Shown here: in pieces, positions 63,886-64,000 of the stretch | Numbering within the stretch: position 1 is the first letter of the stretch | How the letters are laid out: every line of letters begins with the position of its first letter | NCBI GenBank assembly: GCA_039033415.1 | Contig: JBCCCR010000025.1 | Location: 44,188-108,187, forward strand | Source of the DNA: Pseudomonadota bacterium | GTDB lineage: Bacteria > Pseudomonadota > Gammaproteobacteria > Xanthomonadales > SZUA-38 | Direction of reading: 5' to 3' | DNA length: 64,000 nt | Notes under the pieces: generated by a model | Seen by the model: the letters and a program-made list of their open reading frames with translations, nothing else | What the model was told of the DNA's origin: nothing | The model's database searches: none | Made by a program: the position numbers and the translations under genes

Positions 63886-64000
63886 GAACCCCTACTTTTT
63901 ACCCTGGATTATGGGGTATCCAATTGAAGGCAAACCCCCTCAAAACAACGACATAGCAATTCGGGTTGTACCTATAAGTACCCGACTGTAACCTGCCAAC
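63886..64000. other. Right-edge sequence downstream of tRNA-Leu, no gene seen
   Basis: These 115 bases are AT-richer than the preceding genes. They contain an imperfect dyad at 63961-63983 (CGGGT-T-GTAC / GTACCCG). No coding frame reaches a convincing length before the edge. Sequence next to a tRNA 3' end is a common site for integrated elements, but no integrase or duplicated tRNA end is visible here. Confidence 0.4.

Overview
The window looks like the chromosome of a Gram-negative gammaproteobacterium. The evidence is a petABC-sspA-sspB block, a metG / mrp / dcd neighbourhood, ppnN, a FimV-like protein, a glutaminyl-tRNA synthetase, a Wza/Wzz-type polysaccharide exporter and an Oar-like TonB-dependent receptor. 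The mixture of Oar-type receptor, sulfotransferase-TPR protein, FGE-domain kinase and M56/BlaI pair suggests a marine or soil relative of the Xanthomonadales / Wenzhouxiangellaceae / Woeseiales area. That placement is inference only. Genes are densely packed with frequent ATGA overlaps, and no stretch over 300 bases lacks a gene.

Region 1 (1-18.6 kb) is an exopolysaccharide locus. On the minus strand, read from 12.3 kb towards the left edge, are: a Wza-like lipoprotein, a Wzz/GumC-like chain-length protein, a CpsD-like ATPase with a ruined P-loop, an outer-membrane beta-barrel, a CelD-like GNAT protein, a Wzy/WaaL-like polymerase or ligase, a CapK/PaaK-like adenylating enzyme, two GT4 glycosyltransferases flanking a NodB-like unknown, and a GMC-type oxidoreductase cut by the left edge. 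The initiating sugar-phosphate transferase (12.8-14.2 kb), nucleotide-sugar dehydrogenase, UDP-glucuronate-type epimerase, a YdcF-family protein and GalE follow on the right, with a small membrane J-domain protein in between. The gene set resembles the XrtA/PEP-CTERM-associated EPS loci, but no exosortase or PEP-CTERM substrate is present in the window.

Region 2 (18.7-40 kb) holds a TPR membrane protein, a multi-module VanZ-like protein, a large DUF748/AsmA-like protein, the nucleotide nucleosidase PpnN, a short FimV-like protein, an Oar-type receptor with a clear terminator, a membrane adenylate cyclase (HAMP-GAF-PAS-CYC), a TPR-sulfotransferase, malate dehydrogenase, gamma-glutamyltransferase and a secreted Cys-rich protein with two SUEL-lectin-like repeats.

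Region 3 (40-44 kb) holds a membrane-tethered FHA protein next to a transmembrane Ser/Thr kinase whose outer part ends in a formylglycine-generating-enzyme-like domain. Together with the lectin-like protein this may be a surface-sensing phospho-signalling unit.

Region 4 (43.5-58.8 kb) is mostly housekeeping: DUF3301, sspB, sspA, the cytochrome bc1 operon, a DegS-like protease, dcd, mrp, metG, a NYN-LOTUS protein, a nucleoside hydrolase, glnS, a membrane/helical-repeat protein and a TrmB-like methyltransferase.

Region 5 (58.8-64 kb) contains a BlaI/BlaR1-like operon (repressor, M56 protease, DUF4252 lipoprotein) under a sigma70 promoter overlapped by two abutting 14-bp BlaI-type operators. 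The M56 protein ends in about six to seven 34-residue repeats in place of a penicillin-binding sensor. A MetX-family acyltransferase and a cysteine dioxygenase form a small sulfur operon, followed by tRNA-Leu(CAA). The last 115 bases hold no recognised gene.
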